Below are positions 36,470 through 44,999 of a stretch of 64,000 nucleotides of DNA, piece after piece. How positions within the stretch are numbered: the stretch's first letter is position 1; each line of letters starts with the position of its first letter. Both the position numbers and the translations under genes were made by a program. The stretch lies in NCBI RefSeq assembly GCF_002879615.1, contig NZ_PNRF01000050.1, positions 1 through 64,000 on the forward strand, read 5' to 3'. The stretch is from Billgrantia endophytica (lineage in GTDB: Bacteria; Pseudomonadota; Gammaproteobacteria; Pseudomonadales; Halomonadaceae). The notes below the pieces were generated by a model that was not told the DNA's origin, ran no database searches, and saw only the letters and a program-made list of their open reading frames with translations.

Positions 36470-36505
36470 TTTTATCATTTAATGATATATAGGCATGTTG
36501 AGAGT

Positions 36506-37378
36506 TTAGCTAAATAAGTCTGACTGTGGTTTTCCGTAATCGAGTATAAGACTTCGTTTAAATTCTTCAGGACTCATTTTGCCTTTACTTGTGTTTAGCT
36601 GCCAGCTTCCTAGGTTTCGCTCGATAGGCTCATGAAAAAGAGAATGCGGGGTTAGTTGCATGATAGCGGATTTAAGTTCCTGCACTTCTTTTGTGTTATC
36701 TGATAGAAGTGAAGCAATACTTTGAGCCTCGGTTTCATCCATTCCAAAGTAAGAAATGAACTTACCTAGGGTCATGACCTTCTCTTTCTTTGCATAGTCT
36801 TCTAGATAGCTTTTATAAGCCTTGTCGGCAATGAGATCATAGACTATCGGAGTGAACATCGCTGATTGATGTTCGCTCACTCCTTTCATCCGTAGGATAA
36901 GCATGATTTTGTTGAAGAGTGGTGTATTCTCTTCTTTATCTATGCTGTCTTCATTGAATGGGTTTCTGAAGAACTTGTTGCCATCATCAAGAAGGTCTTG
37001 GTAGATAAAGAACTCCATGCCCTCGATTTTGAGAGCAACCTTGAGGGTGTAGAGATCCCCTGAGCATTCCTGTGTAGGGATTAGCTCCGGCTTAGGCTGT
37101 CTGAAACCATTGATGACAACCCCGTTAGCGATCTCCATCGCCTGCATGTAGTCCATACGGCTCCACCCTTCCCCTGCCTGCTCGATGAAAGGCCAGAAGC
37201 ATACCATAGGGGGGTTCGTGCCGGCATCCCTGTAAAAGGCTCCTAGGGGCTTTCCTGGGCTGTCCTGTGGCCGATGGTCAAGGTTTGATGGCATAGGAGC
37301 AAGAAACCCGCTTTTGAGCGGGTTCCTGGTGGTGCTGGTGGCCTCAACTGGCCTGCTTGTATTGGGTCTTGTCATCAA
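36506..37378 (-). CDS. Unknown 290-residue protein (start uncertain)
   Basis: The frame is open from 37378, overlapping the upstream gene by 35 bases, but a terminator-like hairpin (AACCCGCT / AGCGGGTT, 37303-37328) lies inside this overlap zone and no ribosome site precedes the first ATG. Translation may start later, for example at the Met of MDYMQAMEIANG, which follows GGTGGAG near 37157. The body has KIEGMEFFIYQDLLDDGNKFF and a helical C-terminus. The first 90 codons are richer in G+C than the rest. No family is recognised. Confidence 0.55.
   Translation of the reverse strand: MMTRPNTSRPVEATSTTRNPLKSGFLAPMPSNLDHRPQDSPGKPLGAFYRDAGTNPPMVCFWPFIEQAGEGWSRMDYMQAMEIANGVVINGFRQPKPELIPTQECSGDLYTLKVALKIEGMEFFIYQDLLDDGNKFFRNPFNEDSIDKEENTPLFNKIMLILRMKGVSEHQSAMFTPIVYDLIADKAYKSYLEDYAKKEKVMTLGKFISYFGMDETEAQSIASLLSDNTKEVQELKSAIMQLTPHSLFHEPIERNLGSWQLNTSKGKMSPEEFKRSLILDYGKPQSDLFS
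37303..37328 (-). terminator. Terminator-like hairpin after the 149-residue gene
   Basis: On the minus strand AACCCGCTCAAAAGCGGGTT is followed by TCTTG, 16 bases past the stop at 37344. It lies within the open frame that runs on downstream. Confidence 0.6.
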
Positions 37379-37793
37379 TGAAGGTTTGAATCTTCTCCTG
37401 AATCCTGAAAAGAGCCTCTTCGACTACTTCATTTATCACTGTTCCTGAAGGTAAGTCACCATTATTGAGGTCGTGGCAAATGCTTTTGATATCAATAATG
37501 AAGTTCTTGTTATCTGCTGTGAATGCCGTTGCTTGAGTAGATAGCTCATAAGCTGAATCAAGGTCGGCATACAAGACAATTTCTATATCACTAACTTTGT
37601 ATGCATCTAGCATTAAAGTGTATTCGACGTTATTGAAGTCAATGATGGTTTTAAGAAGCCTTTCTTGCGAGCCTACATCCTGGTTCTTTCTTTTAAGTGT
37701 TTTGGTATCAAGAATGGATATGCCTGATAGCACTTGCTCAATAATCGACTCTTTCTTTAATTTCCTTTCCACTAAGTATTCTTCCTGTTTCAT
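37344..37793 (-). CDS. Unknown 149-residue acidic protein
   Basis: The protein is helical at both ends with a beta-rich centre (VEYTLMLDAYKVSDIEIVLYADLDSAY). AAGGAG does not lie directly before 37793 in the sense of other genes, but TCTCCTT (plus) follows it, giving AAGGAGAAC at proper spacing, and the leader plus promoter core (37824-37834) are the clearest in the element. No family is recognised. Confidence 0.65.
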   Translation of the reverse strand: MKQEEYLVERKLKKESIIEQVLSGISILDTKTLKRKNQDVGSQERLLKTIIDFNNVEYTLMLDAYKVSDIEIVLYADLDSAYELSTQATAFTADNKNFIIDIKSICHDLNNGDLPSGTVINEVVEEALFRIQEKIQTFIDDKTQYKQAS

Positions 37794-37823
37794 ATATGTT
37801 CTCCTTGTTATTATTGTTGTGTC

Positions 37824-37834
37824 ATTATATCACA
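37824..37834 (-). promoter_or_regulatory. Promoter core TGTGATATAAT of the 149-residue gene
   Basis: The core runs directly into GACACAACAATAATAAC and AAGGAG: the model example of the shared leader. Confidence 0.8.
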
Positions 37835-37906
37835 CCAGCAATAAAAATGCCTGACTTAGCAATCCAAGCATTCCTTATTCAATACCTAGGCTCGAAGAGC
37901 CTTATA

Positions 37907-38500
37907 TTACTTCTTAAATAGATAGATTATCTTTTCGTATTGTTCCTTGGTTAGATCCACTTTATCTGTTAGATCTGCAAGCTTACCATCATCATGATGA
38001 ATTACTCTGTAGTAAACACTTGTGTAACTGTTATCAGGGTTTTTCACAAAAGCAGTGAATTCATTTATATAATTGACATGATCCTTTCTCATTAACTCTA
38101 TTTTTTTAGCTTGTTCTTTGTTTTCTGGATCAAGTTTTTCAACATCTACTCCAAAATTATATATTTTCTCTAGAACTGAACCACCTTTCTCAAGTTGCTT
38201 AATAGCTTCCGGTGCCTGCTCTACTTGTATTTTTTTTGCACCTTTTACAGTAACAACCAATTGCTTTGTTTCGTCGTCAACTCTTGACCACATGATTTCA
38301 TTTAGATCATCGTTTACACCTATGTTGAAGCCATCGAAGTAGAGATAAACATCCCAGCCATCAACATAAACCATATTATTAGTTTCATTCTGGTCTTCTT
38401 TTGTGTATAAGCTCTTCTCTGATACCTCAATGTTTTCTTCAAATATATCGTCTATCTTGTCTCTACTATACGTAGACTTAAACAGAACATAGTTTTTCAT
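37907..38500 (-). CDS. Unknown 197-residue protein
   Basis: Soluble acidic protein with alternating strands (MVYVDGWDVYLYFDGFNIG, KQLVVTVKGAKKIQV) followed by helices and a second strand-rich end (SYTSVYYRVIHHDDGKLADL). AAGGAG precedes the start and a promoter core lies at 38539-38549. It has the strand-plus-helix texture of many proteins in this block, but no family is recognised. Confidence 0.65.
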   Translation of the reverse strand: MKNYVLFKSTYSRDKIDDIFEENIEVSEKSLYTKEDQNETNNMVYVDGWDVYLYFDGFNIGVNDDLNEIMWSRVDDETKQLVVTVKGAKKIQVEQAPEAIKQLEKGGSVLEKIYNFGVDVEKLDPENKEQAKKIELMRKDHVNYINEFTAFVKNPDNSYTSVYYRVIHHDDGKLADLTDKVDLTKEQYEKIIYLFKK

Positions 38501-38538
38501 AAATTTTTCTCCTTGTTTTTGTTTTTATTAACCGTATT

Positions 38539-38549
38539 ATTATATCACA
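38539..38549 (-). promoter_or_regulatory. Promoter core TGTGATATAAT of the 197-residue gene
   Basis: Perfect common core followed by an A-rich leader and AAGGAG. Confidence 0.75.
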
Positions 38550-38579
38550 TTTAAATCATTATTTCAATTTGGCGAAGCT

Positions 38580-38612
38580 AGGTCACAAACCCCGCTTTTT
38601 AGCGGGGTATCG
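38580..38612 (-). terminator. Terminator after the 186-residue gene
   Basis: On the minus strand ACCCCGCT and AGCGGGGT form a stem followed by TTG just past the stop. Confidence 0.8.
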
Positions 38613-38614
38613 TT

Positions 38615-39175
38615 TTACATAGCAGGTCTGAAATTTAAGCTGTATGATAAATTGTTTTGGTTTTTGGCTTTATAGTCTTGAACCTTTTCTTTATCCATTT
38701 TATTTGATAGCTCACAGCCGTAGGTTAATGCATTGCTGATTTTTTCTTGAACCTTTGTAGCCATTGCTTCCATTTTTATAAAGTCTTTCTTGATATCATT
38801 GCTTCTATTATCAGGTGAAAGAACAGCTTTGGCTCCCCTACTTTTAACAAAAATATCTTTAGTCGCTTCTTGTAGAAAATCTGTTACCTGGTTAACTAGC
38901 TCCATAGGCTTATCTATTGATTGTAAACCATCTATTCTAGTTTCTATCTGTGTGGTGATTGGCTTATCCATTGTTTTTGAATTCATCGTAAGCTCAAAGA
39001 CACCATAATCAGAATCTCTTTCAATCATTTTAATGTCTAACTCGCCCTTTCCTCTCTTAAAGTAGTTATCAATGCTTCTTTCGTAATCTCTATTGTGAAC
39101 CCTTATGCCAACACCATAAGTGTTATATCCAAGACTTTTTGCTATTCTACTTTTGTTACCGTGAAAAATTGACAT
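38615..39175 (-). CDS. Unknown 186-residue protein ending in -PAM
   Basis: The start at 39175 (MSIFHGNKSR) is set by AAGGAG 7 bases upstream; the longer frame runs back into the promoter region. A strand-rich middle (GELDIKMIERDSDYGVFELTM) precedes helices. The end NLSYSLNFRPAM has Ala-Met before the stop, like the Ser-Met of four other proteins of the element. No family is recognised. Confidence 0.65.
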   Translation of the reverse strand: MSIFHGNKSRIAKSLGYNTYGVGIRVHNRDYERSIDNYFKRGKGELDIKMIERDSDYGVFELTMNSKTMDKPITTQIETRIDGLQSIDKPMELVNQVTDFLQEATKDIFVKSRGAKAVLSPDNRSNDIKKDFIKMEAMATKVQEKISNALTYGCELSNKMDKEKVQDYKAKNQNNLSYSLNFRPAM

Positions 39176-39357
39176 ATATATTCTCCTTGTTATTATAAAT
39201 AATGTTATAATTATGACTATATGTATATTATAAAGTTCCAAATTATAAAGTATATATTATATCATTAAATAGAACCTATAATTGATATGTTATACATAAA
39301 GGAATATATCTTTTATCTTGCTTCGCAAGAGTTATTGAGAAATGAATGTTAGGTAAT

Positions 39358-39383
39358 AAAAAACCCCTCCGTATGAAGGGGAA
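39358..39383 (-). terminator. Terminator after the 105-residue gene
   Basis: On the minus strand CCCCTTCATACGGAGGGG and TTTTTTA follow the stop at 39407. Confidence 0.85.
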
Positions 39384-39406
39384 TAGATACTACTAGGAGA
39401 AGAATC

Positions 39407-39724
39407 TTAATCTTTTAAAATGCTATCAAAGGCTTCATCAACCTCCATAGTTATTAGCTCCATAGCTTCAAATGCTTTACCTTTGTCACCAAAATAAGAA
39501 GCCAACTGCTTCTCTGTTTCATCATTTAACGATTTAAGGTTTCTTGTATCAAAATCACTGAAAGCAACAGAACCATCATTGAAGGCATAACAGTTGTGTT
39601 GAACTTCCACTTCTAGCTGATTGATTGAGTATGCCTGTTTTATAAGGTAGTCGGTGCTATTACCTGACTTCATTATCTTGATTACAACAGGTTTACTTAT
39701 TTTTTTGATCTCAAAATTAGACAT
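39407..39724 (-). CDS. Unknown 105-residue protein
   Basis: The start is set at 39724 (MSNFEIKK) by GGAGAGG 6 bases before. The protein has a basic strand start (PVVIKIMKSG) and an acidic helical end (AFEAMELITMEVDEAFDSIL). A promoter core variant (TGTGATATGAT) lies near 39765. No family is recognised. Confidence 0.6.
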   Translation of the reverse strand: MSNFEIKKISKPVVIKIMKSGNSTDYLIKQAYSINQLEVEVQHNCYAFNDGSVAFSDFDTRNLKSLNDETEKQLASYFGDKGKAFEAMELITMEVDEAFDSILKD

Positions 39725-39916
39725 TAAAAACCTCTCCTGCACTTTATAATTAAACTATGAGATTATCATATCACATTTATTCTTTTTTGTGTATGCAGGT
39801 ATTAAATTTTATTTCTATATCATCTAAAAGAAAGATGATTTATTTGGTATTAGGCTGCTGCATCACTTAACGGTTCGATCTATAATAGCACCATAAACCA
39901 GCAAGGGAGTTAAAAC

Positions 39917-40306
39917 ATGGAACGGCTTGAACAGGAACAACTTCACCATAAACAAATTGCTCACACCATCCTTAGCCAGTTTGGCGGGCATGTAGCACTA
40001 AAACTTATCGGTGGTCGTCCTGCTATGGGTGCTGGCGGTAAAGTTGAAGGCTCTGCGGTGGATATGGGGAATGAAGGAGATACTATTGTTGATATCAAGT
40101 TTGAAGGTAAAGCAGAAGAGATTGAAGGTGTTCGCCCTAATGTCGTGCGGATCATCTACTGTCTTGGTTCTGACACCTACCGTATGATTTTCTTCCGTGC
40201 GGTGGAGAATACCGCTGTTGTTCTCAAAGAGTATGATGATGTGTATTGCGATATGCTCCAAAGCCTCTTTGAAGACACCACAGGGCTTTTTCTCTACTTC
40301 AAGTGA
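39917..40306 (+). CDS. Plasmid/phage-associated protein of a common uncharacterised family
   Basis: The 129-residue protein is one of few plus-strand genes in this block. Its pattern, a QFGGHVALKLIGG start, a strand-rich centre, VVRIIYCLGSDTYRMIFFR, and YDDVYCDMLQSLFEDTTGLFLYF at the end, resembles a small protein often seen on plasmids and phages whose members end VYADMLxxxFxxxTGLyxxL. I recall no function for that group. GGGAG precedes the start. Higher G+C and different codon use from the genes around suggest separate arrival. Confidence 0.7.
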   Translation: MERLEQEQLHHKQIAHTILSQFGGHVALKLIGGRPAMGAGGKVEGSAVDMGNEGDTIVDIKFEGKAEEIEGVRPNVVRIIYCLGSDTYRMIFFRAVENTAVVLKEYDDVYCDMLQSLFEDTTGLFLYFK

Positions 40307-40321
40307 CCTACTCTACCAGCC

Positions 40322-40389
40322 AAAAAAAAGCCTAGCTGGGGAAGCTAGGCGAATCCTGACTAGGGGTGTCAGGTCAGTTGGGAACTGAG
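40322..40389 (-). ncRNA. Candidate three-hairpin small RNA
   Basis: TTGACA (40418-40423) and TATAAT (40396-40401) with a 16-base spacer form a consensus promoter. The transcript of about 68 bases holds three perfect stem-loops: TCAGTT-CCC-AACTGA, CCTGAC-ACCCCTA-GTCAGG and GCCTAGCT-TCCCC-AGCTAGGC, the last followed by eight T. All loops are C-rich. There is no ORF. It ends 15 bases past the stop of the convergent 129-residue gene, so it could also act on that mRNA. Confidence 0.7.
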
Positions 40390-40436
40390 TGGCGGATTAT
40401 ACCAACCTACCTATCACTGTCAAGATATACAGTTTA

Positions 40437-40460
40437 AAGCCCGCTATAGTAGCGGGCTGG
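40437..40460 (-). terminator. Terminator after the 363-residue gene
   Basis: On the minus strand AGCCCGCTACTATAGCGGGC is followed by TTTAAAC. Confidence 0.85.
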
Positions 40461-40462
40461 TG

Positions 40463-41554
40463 TTAGAAGTCAATGTCAGGGCAAGGGCTACTTTTCTTTT
40501 TTGATAATTTCTCATCCATTTTCAATTCCACTATCCCTCTCTCCAGATTCTCTTTAATTGCATTCTCAATATCATCGAAGTTGAAGTTGTCAGCAATAAA
40601 ATCATCATTAAAATTATTCGATACTTTTTCTTTGAAAGCTTTATTGTCTTTGCTATCGTTCTCTAAACTCTTCATATCAACAGTGTATGAATCGCCTTCT
40701 TTTTCGGCTTCAAGATTAAGAATGTATTTATCACTTTGATAGTCTACGGTGGTGATACAGTTATAGTTTCCGTTATCGTTCTTAATAGTTTTCACTTTAT
40801 TGATTTCAATATCAGTGATACCAAAGAATTCTGTTGCTATCATATGTTCTTCATTTGTCATTCTAGGAGCATCAGCATTGAAATAAAGGTGGTCATTGAC
40901 AGTATTATTAACTTGAGAAAGTATGTAATCAATTTGTTCTTCATTAAAACTTTCTTTAAGTGTGTCGCCGTGCTGTTCTAAGAAAAACTCTTTTTCAAAT
41001 TGCTTTTCGTTATCACCGACATTATAACCTAATTCTAAATGCTTATCTGCTTGCTTAACGGATACAGCAAAGTGGATAGATGTTGAATCAACTTCTTTTA
41101 AATAGGTTTCTCCTGTTTCTTCACAAAATACTTCAAGTCCATCTTCCCTTCCGTCAAAAAGCTCATTCCACTGTTCCATACTGAAGTCTTTAAAATCGCT
41201 TCGTATGAAGTTGTTAAAGCTCCACTCTGCCCTCTCCCTGACAGTATCTAAAATTGCTTCAGGGCTTGTGTTTGCAAGCTCTGATACCCTATCAAAGAAG
41301 TCTCTATCTTGAACTATCAAGTCTTCATTATAGGTTTTGATTTTGCCTGTATCGTTGAATTCAACTTCAAGCTTTGTGTGGTGTGTCTCGAATGGATCTT
41401 CGTGACCTAATGCTTCTGCTGTTTCAGATAGTTTATTCGATAGATATACATTCAATGTATTTTTGTCAGATAATCTATCGTCTGTGATTGTCGTTGATAT
41501 CTGATAGCCTGAATCGTCTAAAAAACGATTAAGGTTTTGTATTGATTTGTCCAT
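40463..41554 (-). CDS. Unknown 363-residue acidic protein
   Basis: Very acidic soluble protein made of alternating beta hairpins and helices. The unit V-x-Y-x-x-D-x-Y-x-L-x-L appears as NCITTVDYQSDKYILNLEAE, and a related unit as SIHFAVSVKQADKHLELGYN. The end is a Lys-rich stretch with SPCPDIDF. It may be a duplicated form of the smaller proteins downstream. GGAGAAA precedes the start. No family is recognised. Confidence 0.65.
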   Translation of the reverse strand: MDKSIQNLNRFLDDSGYQISTTITDDRLSDKNTLNVYLSNKLSETAEALGHEDPFETHHTKLEVEFNDTGKIKTYNEDLIVQDRDFFDRVSELANTSPEAILDTVRERAEWSFNNFIRSDFKDFSMEQWNELFDGREDGLEVFCEETGETYLKEVDSTSIHFAVSVKQADKHLELGYNVGDNEKQFEKEFFLEQHGDTLKESFNEEQIDYILSQVNNTVNDHLYFNADAPRMTNEEHMIATEFFGITDIEINKVKTIKNDNGNYNCITTVDYQSDKYILNLEAEKEGDSYTVDMKSLENDSKDNKAFKEKVSNNFNDDFIADNFNFDDIENAIKENLERGIVELKMDEKLSKKKSSPCPDIDF

Positions 41555-41804
41555 ATTTTTCTCCTATTTATTATTAGTGTGAGTATTATACCATTTTTAA
41601 TTTATTAAGTTCCCTACTCTTTAAGTCGCTCGCTTTGCTCGCTTAGGTATTGAGAATGAGTGTATGGAACCTTTTTGTGGTGCTTCTGTAAGGCTCTGTG
41701 AGCCGTTCTAGCCCCTGGGTAGTGTCATCACTCACCTTCTAGTTTTTCGTTGCTTGTAGGGTGGTTGTAGGCAATATAAAAGCCCGCTTGGTAGCGGGCT
41801 AGTA
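41555..41804. other. Intergenic stretch with a dispersed repeat
   Basis: A GC-richer member of the dispersed intergenic repeat family (about 41620-41770, TCGCTCGCTTTGCTCGCTTA, GAGCCGTT, TGTAGGCAATA) is followed by the terminator GCCCGCT/AGCGGGC (41779-41800) of the 242-residue gene. Confidence 0.6.
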
Positions 41805-42533
41805 TTACATAGAGAACCCATGACCTCTATCACGTTTTTTGCTCTTCTTGGATTTTGGCTCTGGCTCTTTTTCGGGAGCATCAAAGTGTGGTTCAAAATC
41901 CATTTCTTGTTCTTCTTTGATTTGCTGTTCTATCTGAACATCTATCTGATCCATTACATAGTTGAACCTTTCATTGCTACCAAAGATTGTTCCATAGTCT
42001 TTTTGCAAGCCTTCCCTTTTGATACTAGGATTCTCTTCACTAACAAAGATTTCAAATTTACTCAGTTTATTTAGATGCGAAACTTCAAAGCAGAATTGAT
42101 GAACGTCTCCACCAGAATAGTCATTAAAGGTAGTGGAGCCGTCAGTAAACTTGACTTCAATATCATCAACATTCTGGTTCACACCTAGTTCTTTCAGCTT
42201 GTTATTGAAGCCTTTCTGGATATCATCTTGAACACTTTCCATAAGTTCTGCAAGATCTGTTCTAGGCTCTCCATGTAGCTCAATCTCTTTATAGAACCTG
42301 TCGTGTATGATTGTGGAAACAGACTCGATAAACATATTGGAGTCTCTACGTCTTTCTTGGCCTTCTTTATCTTGGTTTAAAATAGAGTTAGAAGTATTCT
42401 CGATTACATTAAAATCGAAGGCACCATTATCTAAAGGTAAATCTAGTTCTAAGTCGCTGTGCTTTGTCCTGAATATTGCTCTCATCGCTTGCTTATCAGC
42501 TTGTTTTATTTTGATTTCAAATTCTTTTTCCAT
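41805..42533 (-). CDS. Unknown 242-residue acidic protein ending in -FSM
   Basis: Acidic protein of strands and helices (DVHQFCFEVSHLNKLSKFEI; SVQDDIQKGFNNKLKELG) with a charged linker EKEPEPKSKKSKKRDRGHG before the terminal Phe-Ser-Met. The basic tail plus Ser-Met is shared with the next two genes. GGAGAA precedes the start. No family is recognised. Confidence 0.65.
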   Translation of the reverse strand: MEKEFEIKIKQADKQAMRAIFRTKHSDLELDLPLDNGAFDFNVIENTSNSILNQDKEGQERRRDSNMFIESVSTIIHDRFYKEIELHGEPRTDLAELMESVQDDIQKGFNNKLKELGVNQNVDDIEVKFTDGSTTFNDYSGGDVHQFCFEVSHLNKLSKFEIFVSEENPSIKREGLQKDYGTIFGSNERFNYVMDQIDVQIEQQIKEEQEMDFEPHFDAPEKEPEPKSKKSKKRDRGHGFSM

Positions 42534-42556
42534 TGTATTCTCCTGTTTTGTTGTTA

Positions 42557-42583
42557 AAAAAAGCCCGCATAATTACGGGCTTT
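42557..42583 (-). terminator. Terminator after the 215-residue gene
   Basis: On the minus strand AAAGCCCGTAATTATGCGGG and CTTTTTTT follow the stop at 42598. Confidence 0.85.
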
Positions 42584-42597
42584 GAGTTCTGATTGGT

Positions 42598-43245
42598 TTA
42601 CATTGACATTCCAAGGCTTTTACTTTTCTTCTGCTTCGCTTCTTGTTTCTGGTTATATTCTTCTAATATTAAAGAAGTATCACTCGCTACACATTTATCA
42701 ATCTCTATAAGCACAGATTGTAAAGTATCTCTGGTGATATCCTCGCCATATTTATTTTCCATATTATCAGCAAGTTTATCAAAAACAGAATGAGAGCCTA
42801 AAATATCATCTAATTTATCCATGTTAATATGGAATTTAAAATCAGTATCAACTTCTTGATGAATAGTTAAGAACATATTATAGATTTCTTCATCGTAAAC
42901 AATATTAAATTTAGTATGTGGCATAACCTTATCGTTCGAGATATCGTACTCAAAGTCCCTAATTTCAATTGTTATAGAGTCTTGAAGCTCGTTAAGTTGC
43001 ATATGGTTTTTAAGATCTTCGTTAATATCATCTACTAATTTTTTTATATCGACACCTTCAAAATACTCGATTTCAGAAACTTGATTCATTAAATCTAGAC
43101 TAGTTAAAGAACTATTCTTTTCAATAACTACATCTCTATCATAATCAAAAACATTTGGATTAAACAGATTTGCCTTTATTGTATCTTCAGAAATGGCTTC
43201 ACTGAAATTATATTGCATATCACCACTTTTATATTCTTTTCTCAT
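42598..43245 (-). CDS. Unknown 215-residue acidic protein ending in -MSM
   Basis: Acidic protein with the pattern DSITIEIRDFEYDISND, then TKFNIVYDEEIYNMFLTIHQ and a helical end EYNQKQEAKQKKSKSLGMSM. The Lys-rich tail with Ser-Met, encoded TCAATGTAA, is the same as in the next gene. GGAGAA precedes the start. No family is recognised. Confidence 0.65.
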   Translation of the reverse strand: MRKEYKSGDMQYNFSEAISEDTIKANLFNPNVFDYDRDVVIEKNSSLTSLDLMNQVSEIEYFEGVDIKKLVDDINEDLKNHMQLNELQDSITIEIRDFEYDISNDKVMPHTKFNIVYDEEIYNMFLTIHQEVDTDFKFHINMDKLDDILGSHSVFDKLADNMENKYGEDITRDTLQSVLIEIDKCVASDTSLILEEYNQKQEAKQKKSKSLGMSM

Positions 43246-43316
43246 AATTATTCTCCTATATTATTTTTGGTTATATATTAAACAACTTTAAGACTAAGAA
43301 GTTCCTTAATCTTTAT

Positions 43317-43904
43317 TTACATTGACAAACTTTTATATGCTTCTTTATTGACAGCACTCTTCTTACACTTCTTAAACTCTTTATTGAAAACATCATTTAG
43401 GTCTTTCGTGTTTTTGATATCAATCATAACAGTAGATATCTTGTCACTGTTATTAAAGCTTGTAAGTGCTTTCTCTTTAAACTTCTTTGTTTTTAATGTG
43501 CTAACACTCTCGCCTTCACTTCCTTTGAAATACTCACGAACTCCTTGTTTTAAATCTTCCTTTATTTCTTTAAATGAAAATTTATTAGGGTTCGCTTCTG
43601 CTTGAATATACTTTTCTGCTGTTTGGTTGACTTCGTTGATATCAATACCGTTGTCAGCAAAATATTCTTCCGGTGACTGTGTATTTTCAGGACCACCGAT
43701 TGGATTATTTTTATAGTATTCATCTGCTATAAAACCACCATCTAGTTTAGCTTCTGTAACTCCGTATAAACCATCTTCCCTTTCGCCAAGGGTTAACGTG
43801 TAATCAACTGCTACGGTATCTGTTTTGTAGTCAACGGTTACTCTGGCTTGTAAACCCTCATTACCTTCATAAAAACCAACGTCTCTATTTATTCTATGAC
43901 TCAT
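43317..43904 (-). CDS. Unknown 195-residue protein ending in -LSM
   Basis: The start at 43904 (MSHRINRDVGFYEG) is chosen for AAAGGAGAG upstream. The strand unit GLQARVTVDYKTDTVAVDYT is very like one in the 363-residue protein. Helices with EDLKQGVREYFKGSEGE follow, then a basic tail KKCKKSAVNKEAYKSLSM-like ending in Leu-Ser-Met. A TATGATATAAT promoter core lies at 43987-43997. No family is recognised. Confidence 0.65.
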   Translation of the reverse strand: MSHRINRDVGFYEGNEGLQARVTVDYKTDTVAVDYTLTLGEREDGLYGVTEAKLDGGFIADEYYKNNPIGGPENTQSPEEYFADNGIDINEVNQTAEKYIQAEANPNKFSFKEIKEDLKQGVREYFKGSEGESVSTLKTKKFKEKALTSFNNSDKISTVMIDIKNTKDLNDVFNKEFKKCKKSAVNKEAYKSLSM

Positions 43905-44117
43905 ATACTCTCCTTTTGTTATTATGTTTTTATATATCAAACAGCAAAGAATTAAATGCTTTCTCTACTATTTAAATATTAACATCATTATATCATATTT
44001 TACTTATAAAAGCAATATAACGTAACTATAAAACACACTACCAAGGGACTTTAAAGGCTCTCTTTATTGTCTTCAAAAGAGATATCTTCATCAGCATTAT
44101 CAAGCATTTTTGTTTTC

Positions 44118-44558
44118 TTATAGGTATTTATAATAAACACCTATCATAAACAACATTAAAGAGTAATTAAAAGCCTCTTCGTCACAATCACCTCTTGCAT
44201 ATTCAGGGAAATGCTCGTCAGGTATAGATTTCCACAACTCATAATAACCCAAGATCTCCAAACCCTCTTGCTGTGAATGTTTATATTCTGGATCACTATC
44301 AGTTAACCTCTCATTGAGATCAATGATTTCGCACTCCCCTTCTGTGTAGCAGAAATAACATTTAAACTGCCCCTCTTCTATTTTAGCGATGTATTCAATA
44401 TCGCCGTGCCTAATGAAACTGATTATGTCTTCATAATCATCATTTACTTTGTCATCAAAATCAACACTATCAAGAAGCTCAAATGCATTGGCTTTGATTT
44501 CATTAGTGATTGAACTAACATCTGTGGAATAAACACCCATACTTTCAGTTATCTTCAT
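44118..44558 (-). CDS. Unknown 146-residue acidic protein
   Basis: Very acidic protein with an SMI1/KNR4-like texture: an N-terminal helix with ELLDSVDFDDKVNDDYEDI, the strand pair DIEYIAKIEEGQFKCYFCYT, then helices with LEILGYYELWKSIPDEHFPE. The texture alone does not establish a family. AAAGGAGAGG precedes the start. Confidence 0.6.
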   Translation of the reverse strand: MKITESMGVYSTDVSSITNEIKANAFELLDSVDFDDKVNDDYEDIISFIRHGDIEYIAKIEEGQFKCYFCYTEGECEIIDLNERLTDSDPEYKHSQQEGLEILGYYELWKSIPDEHFPEYARGDCDEEAFNYSLMLFMIGVYYKYL

Positions 44559-44610
44559 AATGCCTCTCCTTTATTTTGTCTTCAATTTAGAATTTAACTT
44601 ATACCTTCTA

Positions 44611-44961
44611 CTAACAAACTCTTAAATTTATTCTAACATTTCTGTAATCATCTCTATGCTTAATACTGGGAATTATCTCTTCGCACAAACTCATATATAT
44701 ATAAACCAAGATAGCTTGTAAAACCGCCGTATAATCACTATCTATCTTCCGTATTTCATTAAATAGACTTTTTTTTGGGTTTAATGATGTATTAACCTCC
44801 TGATTTTTTAACGTGAAAGAAAAATCTTCCTTTTTGTATTTGCAGGTGACATTTATATTATTAAGCGAACCTTTTGCTTCAGTAACCTCAATGTTATCTA
44901 TAATCTTCTTTATTGCTTTAAATTTCTTATGATATGACATGCCTTTGTTTTTGGTCTTCAT
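44611..44961 (-). CDS. Unknown 116-residue basic protein
   Basis: Basic protein with a strand unit NINVTCKYKKEDFSFTLKNQ like those of the acidic proteins nearby, then a helix DYTAVLQAILVYIYMSLCEE. AAGGGGA precedes the start. No family is recognised. Confidence 0.6.
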   Translation of the reverse strand: MKTKNKGMSYHKKFKAIKKIIDNIEVTEAKGSLNNINVTCKYKKEDFSFTLKNQEVNTSLNPKKSLFNEIRKIDSDYTAVLQAILVYIYMSLCEEIIPSIKHRDDYRNVRINLRVC

Positions 44962-44999
44962 AATATTCCCCTTATTTTATTTTCAATTTATACTTAAAC

